From Apiotrichum sp. Y4204 (taxonomy: Eukaryota; Basidiomycota; Tremellomycetes; Trichosporonales; Trichosporonaceae): 64,000 nt of DNA. A model generated the notes under the pieces. That model made no database searches. It had not been told where the DNA came from and saw only the letters and a list, made by a program, of their open reading frames with translations. Location of the stretch: contig JAMYHL010000004.1 of the NCBI GenBank assembly GCA_025531455.1, positions 372,001-436,000 on the forward strand, given 5' to 3'. The position numbers and the translations under genes are program-made. Shown here in pieces: positions 23,831 through 36,794 of this stretch (position 1 is its first letter; every line of letters begins with the position of its first letter).

Positions 23831-24942
23831 ACAGGACCAGGTTAAGTTCTTGTTAACAAAAGCGGGTGTCTAGAGAGAGTAGTGTGCACCGCAACGACCC
23901 TAATGTCCCGGCCCTCTGGCTCAGCAATTAATTATGTGAATACTCATACCCTCCATAGCTTTCACCCATGTAGACGTGCATTTCTGAGCAATACGAGAAT
24001 AAGCGGGGGATCCAAGCAATGGGAGCAGGTCGGACCTTGACATATTATTTGTCTGTCTGTTCAGCTGTCCGTGTCGTCTTCAAACTGACAAAGGAGAGTG
24101 ACTATCCCGCGCTCAGATAGGAATTGGACGAACTGCAGAGCTCTGATTTGCGAGCCGCCCTGCGAGCCGCCTGACATCTTGTTTCGTGTTTTTCTTTCCA
24201 ATTCATCATCCTACCCAACACCTCTCCACGCTGGAACCCGAAGACTCTGCGATCCGGAGCGGGCAATCCGATCCCCGTCGGTGAGTCCACACTGTGCTGC
24301 GGTGGCGGCAGGTATCAGGACACGAGAACAAGGTTCAGCGCCGAGTGGAGAGTGACACAGGGCCGTGCCGTGGCACAGCCGTAGAAAACCCTGCGACCTG
24401 CTGCCACGGTGTCTCCTCACCAGCACTGCGATCCTGAACAGGAGACTACATGGCTGCTCCAGTGCTCATGGGTGGGCTCCTGGTCGCTCCACCGCTGCGG
24501 CTGGTATTCTACATTTCAGATTTTTATTCTTAGAAATCGGCATGGCTAGGAATTCAAGGAGGAAATGACGCCCGACGGATTTTGAGCGGGGCCCGACGCA
24601 CCCCATATCAGTATCCGAGTCCGAGGCCGCCCTTCTGCCCGGACGACGTATGGCGCATGGCGCACCCAACATGGATGTCCAATCCGAGTTACTGAACAAC
24701 TAACTGCTCACGCGGAGACCCGGATGCCGGATCCGTGGTTCGTAGCCGCCCAGACCACCGCCACCGTGCCTTTCGAGGTGGGGTGGGTGGTTACTATTGC
24801 TGGCGTCCAGTATTGGAAAAGCGCGCCGCAGAGAGGCAAGCAGCATGTGCAGCAATGAAGGATTTCTGACCGACACGTTGGCCAGCGGTACATCGGAGCG
24901 GAGACTGGTGTGCGTTCTCGGTGGGGGAGTGGGGGCGGGGCC

Positions 24943-24977
24943 GTGTGAGGTGTGAGGTGTGAGATGTGAGGTGTGAG
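24943..24977. repeat. Heptamer tandem repeat, 5 x GTGTGAG
   Basis: Five consecutive 7-bp units, the fourth with one change (ATGTGAG). It is a non-coding microsatellite-like repeat. Confidence 0.85.
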
Positions 24978-25056
24978 GCGTCAGAAGGTTTACGCTCGAG
25001 CGAGGCGCAGCTCTCCGTCGTCTCGGATCCGCAATTCCAGGACTGCGCCACCGGCG

Positions 25057-25155
25057 CACGGGCCACGGCACACCACGGCCACGGCACCGAGCACAGACCA
25101 CCGAACACGGCACAGGCCACGGCACAGACCACGGTACCTCGGGCCACGGGCCACA
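25057..25155. repeat. Degenerate CACGGC-rich minisatellite
   Basis: About ten imperfect copies of a (G)GCCACGGCAC-type unit occur in 100 bp (for example at 25061, 25075, 25105 and 25115). There is no strict period. Confidence 0.55.
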
Positions 25156-26192
25156 CTCAGGCCAGACATGTCAGAATCAGGCCCAAAGCCGGACCCGCCC
25201 GGCGGCGCAGCGGTGCGTGCGTGTGCCTGTGGCTGTGGGCAGGGGCGAGGTACCTGTGGTTGTGGTGGACGTGGCGGTGGCTCGGATGCTTCCAATGTCT
25301 TGGGGGCGTTTTGGCTTGTCGACTTCGAGGAGAATACTGATTAAACGTAGGTTGGCTTTAACTGAAAATATGTTTAACGATTGAAGAGTGGTCGTCTGCG
25401 CGTTCAGTGCACTGCAGCTTGGGGGTCAGTAAGGAGTGCCATTGTAAGTCTATTAGTGCTTGTCTGTTGCAACCACCGACTGACTCCCCACCGGCCATCC
25501 ATTCACAAAGGCTCCATGTGGACCTCGACAACCGTTATTGTCCATCGCAAGGCGTGAGTACCTTCGCGCCATGCTTCGTCTCCCGGACCCACTGCGGACC
25601 GCACGTCTCTTGTCATGTTCCGTGTGGCACTCTGCCTTGTTCCTTGCCGTGACATAATGGGGCGTGGGGCGCACCAACAGCTAACAGCGATCTGTAAAAA
25701 ATTATGCATGCCCCAGCTGCCTGCGTCATGGAATCGCATTTTGCGCTCTACCAGTTGCTGCACATTGTGCTTCAGCAGAGAGAGGGGGCCGGAGTCCATT
25801 AGATCAAGTGGTAACGCAGTTCATATTTCAACGCCTACTACAAGCTACAGGGATGTATCGCTACACAACCAGTCCTCTAACCTAGCATGATCTTGGCACC
25901 TCGCCTAGAGGAAAGGAGGAGAGAGGGGTCGTCATGTGTTCACTATTCGGGGGGTTCTCTGATTTAGAAAATAAAAATAAAAAATAGAGTAAGAACGAAA
26001 ACAAAATGACAAGGAAAACAAAGAGAATGACCAGATGGCATGGGCAATGCCGACTGTTCATGAGCACATTTCCTCTTCCTCGTTTACTCACTGGCTAAGT
26101 TGGAGCCAAATTAATCTGCCCTCACGCATAATGGTGCAGCCTGATCCAAGAAGCATGTATCGACTGATCAGGCGAGATCATCGAGGGTTATG

Positions 26193-27929
26193 TCACACAA
26201 GGTTGTGGTGGTTCATGCCGTATGGAGTGAACGTCGCTGGTGGAGCGGCAGCGGACTGTGTGCTGCTCATCGAAAGATCAGGCTTGCGCCCATACACGCT
26301 CGACCACGCATTGCTTCCGTACCCAAAACGCCCATCCGTTGGGGATCCATCAGACGAAACGGTGTTGGCTGTTGTGGGACGCGTGTCAGAGCTTGACCAC
26401 GTTGGGGCGCTTGCAAATAACGAACTAGTAGAGCCATGGTGTCCATAAGGTTCCGAGTCCACTGGGACGGAGGCCGATGTAGAATAGCTGGAGTAAAGGC
26501 TAGAAGGGTCTGCAGTTGAGTGGCGGTTCTCCCACTGGTAGGGGGACGGGTTCGGGCCGACACCAGCGGCCGCAGCTGCGGCAACGGCCTGGGCTTGGAG
26601 TTCCTTGTTCGCTGCCTCGGCGGCCTCATCACGCTTCTTTCGGCGCCACTCCTTGCGCATCTCCTTAAATTCTGTTCTCCGTCAATTTACCGCTCACCTT
26701 CGCCAGTTGCTAAAAGGGAAATGTAACAAAAAAATTGACTTACGAGCTGGGAGGCGTTTCTCTCCGTGCTTCTGCATTGCCACATGGGCGTTTAAGTGGT
26801 TGAGGGTACCATATGCCTTGTCGCACCCCTTGTAATTGCAGTGGTAAATGCGCTCAATCTCGTCATACCGCCTACGAGAGCGCTTGCGGGGTGCAATCGG
26901 TCCAGGGAGGGAAACAAACTGAAGATCCGATTCGCTGGACTGCCCATTCATGCTGTAGCGACCAGCGTTTTGGTCATACGACCCATAACGTCCAGCTGGA
27001 TAACCAGACATTACCTGGCCTCCAACTGAGGTGTATGTAGCCGGCACAGCACTCGACTGGTAGCTACCCAGCTGAGCAACAAGGCTCCTGGCCGAAGGTA
27101 GCGGTCCGCCGCCGTTGACATGTGACGGATAGCTTGGGAGGCCATCACTGGTCTGAGGGCGGGTGACGGATGCGGTGCGAGCGGCCGGGTTGAGCAGGCC
27201 GTTGCTGTAGTGCGTCACACCGACCGCTGTTGCAGGGTACGACATGGGTTGCGCGGTGGTCGGCGAATGCCACGATGTCGCGGAGTCGGGTTGGTAGTGG
27301 GTGTCGACAGCTGAAGATTGCGACGGAATAATATCAGCAGGTGAGCTTGTAAACGGATTAGAGAAGCCGTTGCTGTGGGCAGAAGCGTCTTCACGTCGGT
27401 GAAGTGATCCGGCCGTAGTAGCCGGACGACGGGTGTCGCTCATCGACGGAGGGGCAAAGTCGCGTGAAATGCGAGGCAAGGCGTTTGTTGTATCAACGGA
27501 GAGATCAACCGGAGTGACCGTTCCGGACATAATAGTGAACGGGCCCGCAGCAGACGAAGGGATGCCGCTGAACTGGCCCTGCGGTGGGATAGTAAGCGGA
27601 TATGGCACAGGAGGGACAGTCTGGGATGGCGGTGCTTTATATTCTTGCGGTGGCGGTGGTTGAAAGGCAAAGTCTGTGGTAGGACTACTGGACTTAATCG
27701 TATCTTCGAAGTAGTATCCTTGTCCTATCATCATTTGGTGACTGAGGGTAAGAGGATGGCCTGAGGATGAGACCACAGGAAGCGCAGATGTTTGAAACGT
27801 CGAGAACCGCTCGTGGAGGCGGAACTGTGGCGAGATGGAACGAGAGGAGGGAGCAAGCCAACTGTCTCTCAGAGGTTTATCGGAGCGCGCGGGGCTGTAT
27901 CGATAGGTTGGATGAATTACTCGGCACAA
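26193..27929 (-). CDS. C2H2 zinc-finger transcription factor
   Basis: Probable sequence-specific regulator. Exons 27929-26744 and 26671-26193 give 554 aa, with a 72-bp intron (gtaagt..cag). One classical finger is clear: Y-H-C-N-Y-K-G-C followed by a twelve-residue spacer and His-x5-His (CX4CX12HX5H) at residues ~363-391. A basic run KRSRRR and RYDEIERIYH precede it; KRLPAQFKEMRKEWRRKKRDE follows it, a basic extension continuing across the splice site. This single finger plus basic extension matches a conserved group of fungal C2H2 regulators, but I cannot name the orthologue. The remainder is Ser/Pro/Gln/Tyr-rich and probably disordered. The N-terminus is uncertain: 27929 is the longest frame, and Met-Met at 27734 would give 489 aa. 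A 10-kb gene-free region lies upstream. Confidence 0.83.
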
Positions 27930-29589
27930 GCTACTGGTGCAGCAATGGACAGAATACGATAACCGGTCGATTCAGGTAGAGAACGGCAAAGCAGGGTTGG
28001 GCAACTTGGGCGCCGTACACTTGTGTGTGGATGATGGGCAGCGATCTGATGGATAGGGCGTATGCGATGCGGATTGTGACCTGCTGATTGGCGATCTGAT
28101 CGGAGACGCGACTGATCGAGACTAAGTGAAGCTAGTGAGCACGGTGAATTTGAGCATGTAGTGACACGTCCGGACATGCACTTACTCTGGAGAATCTGAA
28201 GGATCCGGGCGGTGCTACGAGATGGTGACTTGAACGGGGCTTGGCTTTAGTGCGAGAGGCGAAAGTGGCTGTCGGTGAGTCAGTCACTTTCGGGTTAAGG
28301 TGACAATTGGAAGTGTGTGCGTTGGGGGATGTGGGCTGAGGGAAGGGGCGTCTATGAGACGGTGTAGGGGGAGAGTGAGGGCTCGAAGGGGGTCGTGGCG
28401 GTGGTAGCTTTGGTAGCTCTGGAAGACAAGGATGCGTGCGGGATGTGCCGGGGGGTGCAATGCGCGCAGTGTGGTGTAGAGGACAAGGAACGCGATCAAG
28501 TTGGGAGTGTGTGTAGTGTGGGGAAGACGGGGGAACACAGGCTACTGCAACAGTAGTAGTTACGGCGATAGATGGGATGGATTGTAGACAGTGTGGAGAA
28601 AGAGAGTGAGAGAGTCCGAGTTGAGAGAGTTCGTGCATATGCAGCATGGACCCACCCACATGCACCACTTGATGGGACTGTCGCGCGAAGCTCACGATGG
28701 TCCTCACTTGTCGGGCATATGGGTTTGGGACCTGGCATGATGACCGACTGCCCCTCCTCCACTTTGTCGCCTCTCTTTCCCCCCACCCGACCGAGGCAAT
28801 GTAGAAGCGGAGGGCGGCAGTGCACCGCAACCCACCCAACCACGGTCCGATTGAGGCCGGACCGGGCAGAGGCGCTCGCTCAGAGAGCTGAGGAAGGGAC
28901 AGAATTGTGGTCTAAGGGACCAAACCTTACTGAGGTACGGACGGAGGGGGGGGGGGGACAGCAAGCGACAAGCGCTGGAGCGTCCGCACGGCTCGCACAA
29001 CGTGCACTGCACACACACATATAGCATATAGTGAGCAAGTCCACGGTAGGGAGTGGCTTTGGAGGGTCAAGGTTGGGTTGAGGGGGGAACGAGGGGGCAA
29101 CGATCAAGGGGCAAGGGCCACCGTGGCCGAACGAGCCTGCGATGGACCCGCAAGAGGCTCAGTCAGGTACTGAGTGGCCACAAAATAGTGTAAGGGCAGG
29201 AGGGGAGGGAGCACGGCACACTCAAAAAAAAACGGAAAAATCACAAAAAAAATCACAAAATGCAGAAATCAAGAGACACAGGCACGACTCACCGATTCTT
29301 TTCCCCCTCAGGAGTTCGGATATGATGATGACGAGATGGGAAACGCGACTGAGGGTCTCGATTACTTGAACCCAAGGTCGGTCGGCACCCTGCGGTTTAG
29401 GAGAGAAACAATAGGGTGGGAGCAGGGGGAGGGCGGATAAAACCCAAAGTGCGAGGTCGTATTTAGCGGTTGTTGCTTGCGTTCAGAACAGACCCCGGTG
29501 GAATGGGATCGAAAAGGGTGACAGGCGACAAGGTTCAAACGAGGCGTCGAATGTGTTGATGAATATTACTCTGAGGCTTGGGAAAGGGT

Positions 29590-30110
29590 GTGGGTGATGG
29601 TGAGGTGGAGTAGAGAGCAGAGAGAGCAAGAGGCGATGATAACAAATAGTATCGGGGATGGAGATGGGAGGGAGAGAGCAGGGAGGGAAGGAACAGGGGA
29701 TTGCTGATCTGCTGATCTGCTGATTCCTATGAGCACGGGCGCGCCGTCTGCAGAGGACAGAGCTCCGACGATCGCGCGGTCACCCACCAAACACTACTGG
29801 TTGTAGGTAGGTAGGTGCCCGCGATCCCAAATTGAGCAAGTTTGGGTTGAGTGGCTAATGCCTGGCCAGCAGCGAGGCACGTAAAAACCACCTCGTCACC
29901 TTCCTTACCTTCCTTGTTCCTAGCCACTGTCCGCAAAGCAAGGGGTCGCGATCGTAGTGATCCGACCTAGCTTTGAGAGAGTGACCCAGCAAGGAAAGAA
30001 AGAAGGGGTGGAAGGATGGAGATGCGGTGTGTTTGTGGTGGAACCGACCGCGTTGAATCTTGCAAGGTAGGAAAAAGAAACAAAGAGAAAGAAGAGTCGT
30101 CCGTCAAGAT
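29590..30110 (-). promoter_or_regulatory. Purine-rich (+)/pyrimidine-rich (-) blocks upstream of the C2H2 gene
   Basis: GA-rich runs on the + strand at 29590-29700 and 29990-30110, with weaker ones at 28330-28420 and 28590-28620, make the - strand CT-rich 0.4-2.2 kb 5' of the C2H2 start. They could mark transcription starts far upstream and a long leader; this is inference. Confidence 0.3.
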
Positions 30111-33100
30111 AAGGAGACGGAATGGATGGATCCCAGTAACCTGCTAGTCAGCTGTCGGGAGCTGCGTGCTGCGAGTTGTGGGCGTTCTGGTCGCTGGATC
30201 GCTCAATAGCTCCGGTTACGGAGGGAAACTGGGGGAACGCGATATGGCTGGCTTGGCTGGAAAAACAGACTGGTTCTGTCGCAGTCGGTATAGCCGGAGT
30301 CGGGGTACCGTGCCAGACAAGACAGACCTCCGCCTGCTCCACCTTCTGGGCTGCATTGGAGTAGAGAGACCCCGGTGGGATCGATGGACCCTGCTAGTAA
30401 GGGTGGTTGCTGGTCTGCTGTGTTCGTTTGCGGAATGCATTTGCACGCTGAGAGTGCCGCGGCGCGCGGTGCAGGCACACAGAACACGGGGCATGAGGCC
30501 AGAGGATTAGAGGGCGCCAAAGAAGAGAGGCCAAGCACGGTGGGCCATCGAGAGGGAGCATTGCGGCGACGGCGAAGGAGGAGAGGACAGCTGATGTCGC
30601 TGGCGGCTAGTTGGTAGCTGCTGATTGCTGCAATTGCGGACAATGGGACGGATTGGCAACCAGGATGACGACGTGAACCGCATGGCGCACCGGAAACCCG
30701 TCCGGTACCGTCCCTCATGGCCTCATGCCTCCTTCCGGTCCTTGCCTCGCCGTGCCCGCCATCATGCATGGACGCGCTGTACTCTAGACGTTCTGGCACA
30801 CCGGGATCCCGCCTGTGACGGGCGTAGTCTTGTGGCCTATGATCTGGGGACCATCAGCGAGCCAGGCGTTCGGGAGATGCTCTGGTCTTGCAGCTTTGCA
30901 GCTAACATTACACACATTTCACTAGCGTACGATTGGCCATCAAGACCCTTCTCTCGACCTTGTGCCGTCCTGATTGAGATTCGACAAACAAACATGCATG
31001 CTGTATGACAGGGAAGAGGAGAGCGGCAGGAGGGCGCGGTGGAACGTACGGTGGAACGTACGGGCCACAAGGTACACGATCGAAGGAAAGAAGACAAAGG
31101 AAAAGAAGTGCATGCCAGGGAAAGGAAGTGGGGACGAGGAAGGGAGTCAAGGGCAACATGGAGATCGAGGAGGGATCCGATACATTGCGCCTGGGTTTCT
31201 GGAACGACTGCTTGCCCACGGATGAACGGCAGTTAACCATGACAGACGGAAGTGTTCGTTAATAGTGGGTTGTCCCATTCGACATCTGTCGAATTTGGCT
31301 GTCAAAGCACAGAAATGCTGCGCAGCGGCAGGCGATTGGACATCGAAGCTGTGGTGCCCCAGAATCCACCGCTGTTCTGCCTGTTTTAGGCTGACTGTGC
31401 GCGCTCGGTGAACGGCGAGACTATCAGAGACGGAGAAGGGCCTCTAAAGCGCAGTCTAGACTGCCTGACGGGCAATGTCATGGATGCATGTCCACTACGG
31501 GACTGTTTTGTTATCGTTTGGCGGTTGACCGGCCGTAGTCTTGTGGTCTCGCATGATCTCAGCAGCCATCACCTAGGTCGCTAGTATAGCTAGCTGTATC
31601 GCATATCGCGTGCTAGTTCTGCACATGCATCAACGCAAGGCCGTGATATGGCGATAAACAGAAGATGCACGGACCCCCCTGGCCCCTAGCGCTGGCTTCT
31701 TCGCCATAGAACCACACCGACCAACATGCACCTGGTCAACATTCCCCACCTGCCCCTCAGATCGTGGGCGTGCAGTCTGAAGCCTCTCTGCAGGTCCTTG
31801 CGTTCTGCCCTGTCCCGGAGTCCTATCTGGGGCCCAAGTGTTCAGGACCCTTAGATATCTGAATTGCAATGTTTTCCCTTATCTGGTTAGCGGCCAACCC
31901 TAATCTACCGTCTGGAGATCACTCTTTTCGGCCGACAGATACCCCGCTCACACATACCCCTGGACCATGGCGCCTTTGGCACGCTCGGTCCCCCTCACCT
32001 ATCATCCATGCAGCCCTGGCCCTGGGCCAAAAGTGAGAGCTGATTTCCTCTTCTGAGCGTCATGAGGTCCGAGCGCCGTTTACGCTGATGAATATGACGT
32101 GTTCCCGTCACAGCTGAGGATACTTTACTAAATCTGCACCCTGTGCCTGCCCTGCCTCTTGCACTGGCCCCTCCGCCCCTCCCCTGTAACAGAACGATTG
32201 TGGGCGCCCTTCGCGGTGGCTTCCGGTCCTTGTCAACAATGCCAGGTCACGGGCCCGCGAACAAGTCGCCGGTCCACACATCCGCCGCATGATGCACCAC
32301 CACCATTACAACCCCCACATTCCGTCAACGGAGTGCTTCTCCCTGGTGGATAAAAGTAGATGTGTTTGTTTCCTGAAGTGTCTCCACCGTATCAGGATAA
32401 TGTGGGAGAGGATCACTCAGCGGGAATGAGGCGGACCGCCGCAAACCATCTGAACACCAAGGTTGTAACGACGTAGGACCGAGCATGGGTGGTGTCGTGG
32501 GTGGGGGAGAATGCCGGGGTATCTTGCCCGTTCCCTTCTGTTGCCTCTCTCCTCTGGCTCTCGCTAGGGATAGCGTGTCACCAGAATTGCAGTGCCTCAG
32601 GGCCTAAAATGCGTACCGCATTCAATAGCGCAATGATATCGCCCGTACGCAGGTTACACGACCGTTGCGGCCTCATCGAGGTCAGCGTATTGACGGCCGT
32701 AAGACAGTGCTGGATACCTGGAACTGATTGCACAGTAATCAAGTGACTCCACCCTAACACATTCCAGCACGTTTGAGTATGTGGCAAGGATAAGTCAGCC
32801 GTCGTTAGCCTATTCTACAGGACGTTCACCCCATCGCTCTGTCCGTTTGCGCTCCCCAGGCTGGTAAAACCCACTCGCACAGTAGAGGCTCAACTTGGCA
32901 ACACTCCCTAGCTTTTGCCTGCTAGCCGGTGCCAGCGGCAGAACAGTGCAACATTCTCGAACACATCACACACCCTGTCGAAGACGTAAGCAGCGTGCGA
33001 AAGATTGCGACTACTGTGTGGCTCCTCCAACGTGAACGTGCCGGAGCTGGCGCCACACTGTCAAATTACATGCTTGTCTTGCGGCCTCACAGGTATCGTG

Positions 33101-34372
33101 CCGTCAAACATTTCGAATTGTCGTCCCCAACGCGAATGCACTGACCCTCTCGTCGTTCTTTTCCTGGAGCAGAGTTACGGCAGGGGAAGGAAGGAGCGAC
33201 ATCACGACAGCATCGACTGCGCTCGTGACAGTGGCGGTGAGAGAGGTATTGGCTACAATGAGTATGACTGGGACAAGACCGAAAAATGCTATCCATTTCT
33301 GTCTAAGGCAAAGCGTCTCTCTGTAGGTGTTGGAAGCTCTGTGGGCTTCGTTGGCTCCGTTGTTATGAATCTCGGGCCTCGCTGGGAGGGTAAGATGTGG
33401 AACATTTAGAGGAGCTGATCGAGACAAGCGACACGGACAGCCCGTGTGTGAGGCGCACGCCAATCTTCGGATGCTTGAGTGTTACTCCGATCCCATTCGC
33501 CGCCACACGCCGTTCGGCTGTCACCAGGATCACCAAGGCGCTTCGGACCGTAAGCTCTGTACTACTGCGTGTTTGGAAACGAATGGTCTGTCCAATATCG
33601 GGTCGATCGCGTCCCCCGTCAAGTCCAGGAGGCGTCCAGCACCTATTGATGTTAATGATGTTCGATCATCTGTCCGTCTGTAACCGAAAGCGTTGCATGT
33701 GTGGGCATTCAGGAGTGCTAGGAGCTGAATGCACGTACATACGAGCCGCTCAGGAGACTGGTGCACCCCACAGTGCCACTGGCCACAGAGCACAGAGGAA
33801 CAGGGATCAGGAATTCTGCAAGATGAACAGGAACCCAGGAACGCCTGTCGATCAGCGGCGCAGGTAGCTTTCGCAGTAGGAACACCCAAGGAACGCACAG
33901 GTTGCACAGGCAGCAGTAAACTGTGGAGTACGGATAGTGTGCGATCTGGATTTCTCCGGCCACACCTGACCCAAGCGATGCATGCATGGGCATGCATCTG
34001 ATGGTCATCTGCAACGTTGCGCACAGCGCAACTTGATGCATCCCCGCGCACAACTGTCGACAAGTCGACGGTAGACGGCACGGGAGGGGGCGTGTGTCGA
34101 GCTAACTTAATCTTCCTGTGCATCCGCTGGAGTTCGGCCTTTGTCGAGTGCCCGTAACCAAGGAGTCACAATCGTAAGAGCATGCAAGCCTTACGACATC
34201 TAGTCATCCCTCTATCAAGATTACGAGCCGGCAGCCAATCTGCGTTGCATATTCGTAGGCAAGCCCAATGGCCGAATCGGCACTGTGATTGCTGTACGAC
34301 TTCGGCGCAGTAAGCTGTGCGATAAGGAATGTAGTACTTAGGAGCACTGTCGATCATGGAAGCGTCGCACGT

Positions 34373-34404
34373 ATGCAGAGTGGGGTAAAAGCACCACTCT
34401 GCAT
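34373..34404. repeat. Perfect 11-bp inverted repeat with 10-nt loop
   Basis: ATGCAGAGTGG (34373-34383) and CCACTCTGCAT (34394-34404) are exact reverse complements around a 10-base spacer, forming a stable hairpin or a two-half binding site. It lies mid-way in the C2H2 upstream region. Confidence 0.7.
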
Positions 34405-36695
34405 GACAATATCTCGAGCTATAACGGCATGCCGAGATCCCGAGATCCCGACCTCCCGATACTCCCTATTCCCGAGAGGCCAAACGGTGGACTGGCGACC
34501 TATTGCAAGCAACGCGGTTAAAGTTGTAGCGGTGCGTGTCGTATCCAGCGTATGAATCAGTCCCGATCATCCCAACCCATTGGACAGGGCAGGGTAATAC
34601 ACAAGTAAGGGAAGTGGAGAGGTCGCTGTTTCGAATACAGTCTTGCATAATTATAAGTCCAGGATGGCGTTACTCGGCATTGATTGCGAGCGAGGCATCG
34701 CATAATCGCCAAACAGGCTCAGTTACGACCGTGCACAGTTCAGTTTGGTGTCTAATCGAAGTGACACGGGCGCGATATCACGAAAGATGCCGGAACTCAG
34801 GCTCGGTGGGTGACAGGCGTGTTGCATAGCAATTGTTCGAGCCCGGAGGAGCAAAGCGGGCGCAGCTGGTGGACGTCTTCGCAGGTGGACGCGATGGGGT
34901 CGAAGCTTGAGCTTCCGGTCATTAAACCTTACTCTTCGTTTTGGGTTATTTGCCAAGATGTGGCAGAGGCAGTGCATCGTGCTTTCCATGTGATTGGCCC
35001 CGGACCGATTCCCGTTTGTTCATTCGCCGTGAAGCATGTCTTTGGGGATCTGAGCACTGCTAGTTACTACACAGGAACTTCCTCTGACTTGTGTTTGTGT
35101 CAATTCCTTACTTCAAGTTGCTAGTCCAAAAATGTCCTGTGAGTCACGCACAGCTGAACTTCCAGCCTGTCGCAGAGGTGTGCCACTGCAACTGGGGGCT
35201 ATCAGTCGCATGCGAGCGTGAGCAAACCCGCGAGCGCGACTGCGCGTGCTTACTTCGCAATCCTCACACGCTGACTGACTATCTTACCGCCCCGGCACCT
35301 GGCGTCGTCTGACATGCATTCCAGGTCTCGATTCAGAATTTTATCCTCATTTCCTACTTGAGAGTTGGTCTTGCTCGCCATTGACATCGTCATGCTTACC
35401 CACTGCGGCCTTCACCGCTGCCTTTAGAGCCGGGCGGCTGGGAGACCTCCGCTCATCATCTGGCCCATGACTGAATTGCCCGCAGCGCCGAGAACGGAAA
35501 GCTGGTACTGTACTGTCACACAGCGCATGACGAACACGACTGGTGAGGTGGTGTCGTCGCGCACGTGACACTGTATTTGCCGCTTGATAGCTCATATGTC
35601 TCAGTAAACCGAAGAACCGGAGTCAAGACGCCGGGAACGGCGGCGACCTTCTTCAGCGCCACGACGGACGCTTCTGGGTTGTGGAATTCGGCGTTGAGAT
35701 TGATGAGGGCCCGTCATGTGCCAGGACTGAACATGCCACTAGCGTGACACTAACGTGGCTAGTCGATTACCCAGAAGCTAGTCACTAGCTGATCGGCACG
35801 ATTACGACACGCAGGCTACACAGGATGCCACACGAGACAGTACCTCACTTTCTTCGAACAGGCACCCTGAATACGGTCAGACATTCAGCCAACTATGATT
35901 GAGAGTGAAAAGATTGAAGCAAGACAAAGGGGGTGATGAAAACGGCGACCGATCATCCCCTCCCCAACGTGTCTGGCTGAGATTCCCAGGAATTCTGGAC
36001 AGGTGCTGGATTATGCTGGATTCTGATTCAAGTGCTCGGCGGGTGGAATGCGGTATGCACATTCCTCAAGCCCTCCTTTTTCCCTGTGGAACGTCGCATG
36101 GTATTTCGGCAGACCCGCAGCCCACATACAGCAGGGTCGGTCGGCGATGTCGCCATCAACCGCGACCCAGGACAACGAAAGAGTCAGCCCAGAAGAGACA
36201 TGTGCTTCCTCGAGAACAACCTACTCCGCGATGGCCGTATCCCTTTCCCTTTCGTCTGGCCATCTGGCCGCCGTTTGTTATTTGTTATTGAGTCAACCAG
36301 GGTGTCTATTCATGTGATTCAGCTGCTTACTCGGGGTCGGGGAGTTCTCGTGCGTGTCCTATGACATTATCTGTGTGCTCCGAGCCGGGTCATTTGTTCC
36401 AGCTGTTCTACAATATCCCTGTTTCTCCGGTGAGCTTGCGGAATGCGGGGGCGCACCACCTTATCTAAGCGGCCCAGGAAACAAATTGGGGTGCGCCATT
36501 GGGCCTAACCTGAGCGCCAACCTGAGCTACTGCGGTATGCGGAGGGCACTCGGGGGCCGCTGAGCGCTAAGAGAGGGCATGTGGGAACCGGGTGAACGCC
36601 ATGTAGGCCAAGACGGCTGTACGGCACAGGAGTTACAAAGGAGTAACTCTTCCACGATCACCTGCTCACATGGAAGCAGTGTAACTGGTATCAAA

Positions 36696-36794
36696 ATGGG
36701 AATGGGAACGGGAATGAGATGAGGGCAAGGAACGGGAATGAAATGAGAGGGGAACGGGAATGGAATGAGGGTGAACGGGAATGAGATAGGGAGG
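36696..36794. repeat. Degenerate GGGAACGGGAATGA minisatellite
   Basis: About four imperfect ~25-bp units built on GGGAACGGGAATGA-ATGAGGG occur in 100 bp, giving strong purine asymmetry. It is non-coding, near the right end of the gene-free region. Confidence 0.65.

Larger units (their letters stand above)
23831..26192. other. 2.4-kb convergent spacer between Kap123 and the C2H2 gene
   Basis: Both flanking genes end here. I see no conserved reading frame. It holds a GTGTGAG tandem repeat (24943-24977) and a CACGGC-rich stretch (25057-25155). An AT-rich patch at ~25970-26030 may belong to the 3' UTR of the C2H2 gene. Confidence 0.5.

Noticed and set aside
24943..25155. Short repeats considered as a possible CRISPR array or telomere-like repeat
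   Set aside because: Units are 7-10 bp, contiguous and without spacers, in a eukaryotic genome. They do not match a telomere unit.
28132..28839. 235-aa Pro/His/Ser-rich frame upstream of the C2H2 gene
   Set aside because: It reads through CT-rich DNA that looks like promoter or leader. There is no conserved segment and no splice into the C2H2 frame.
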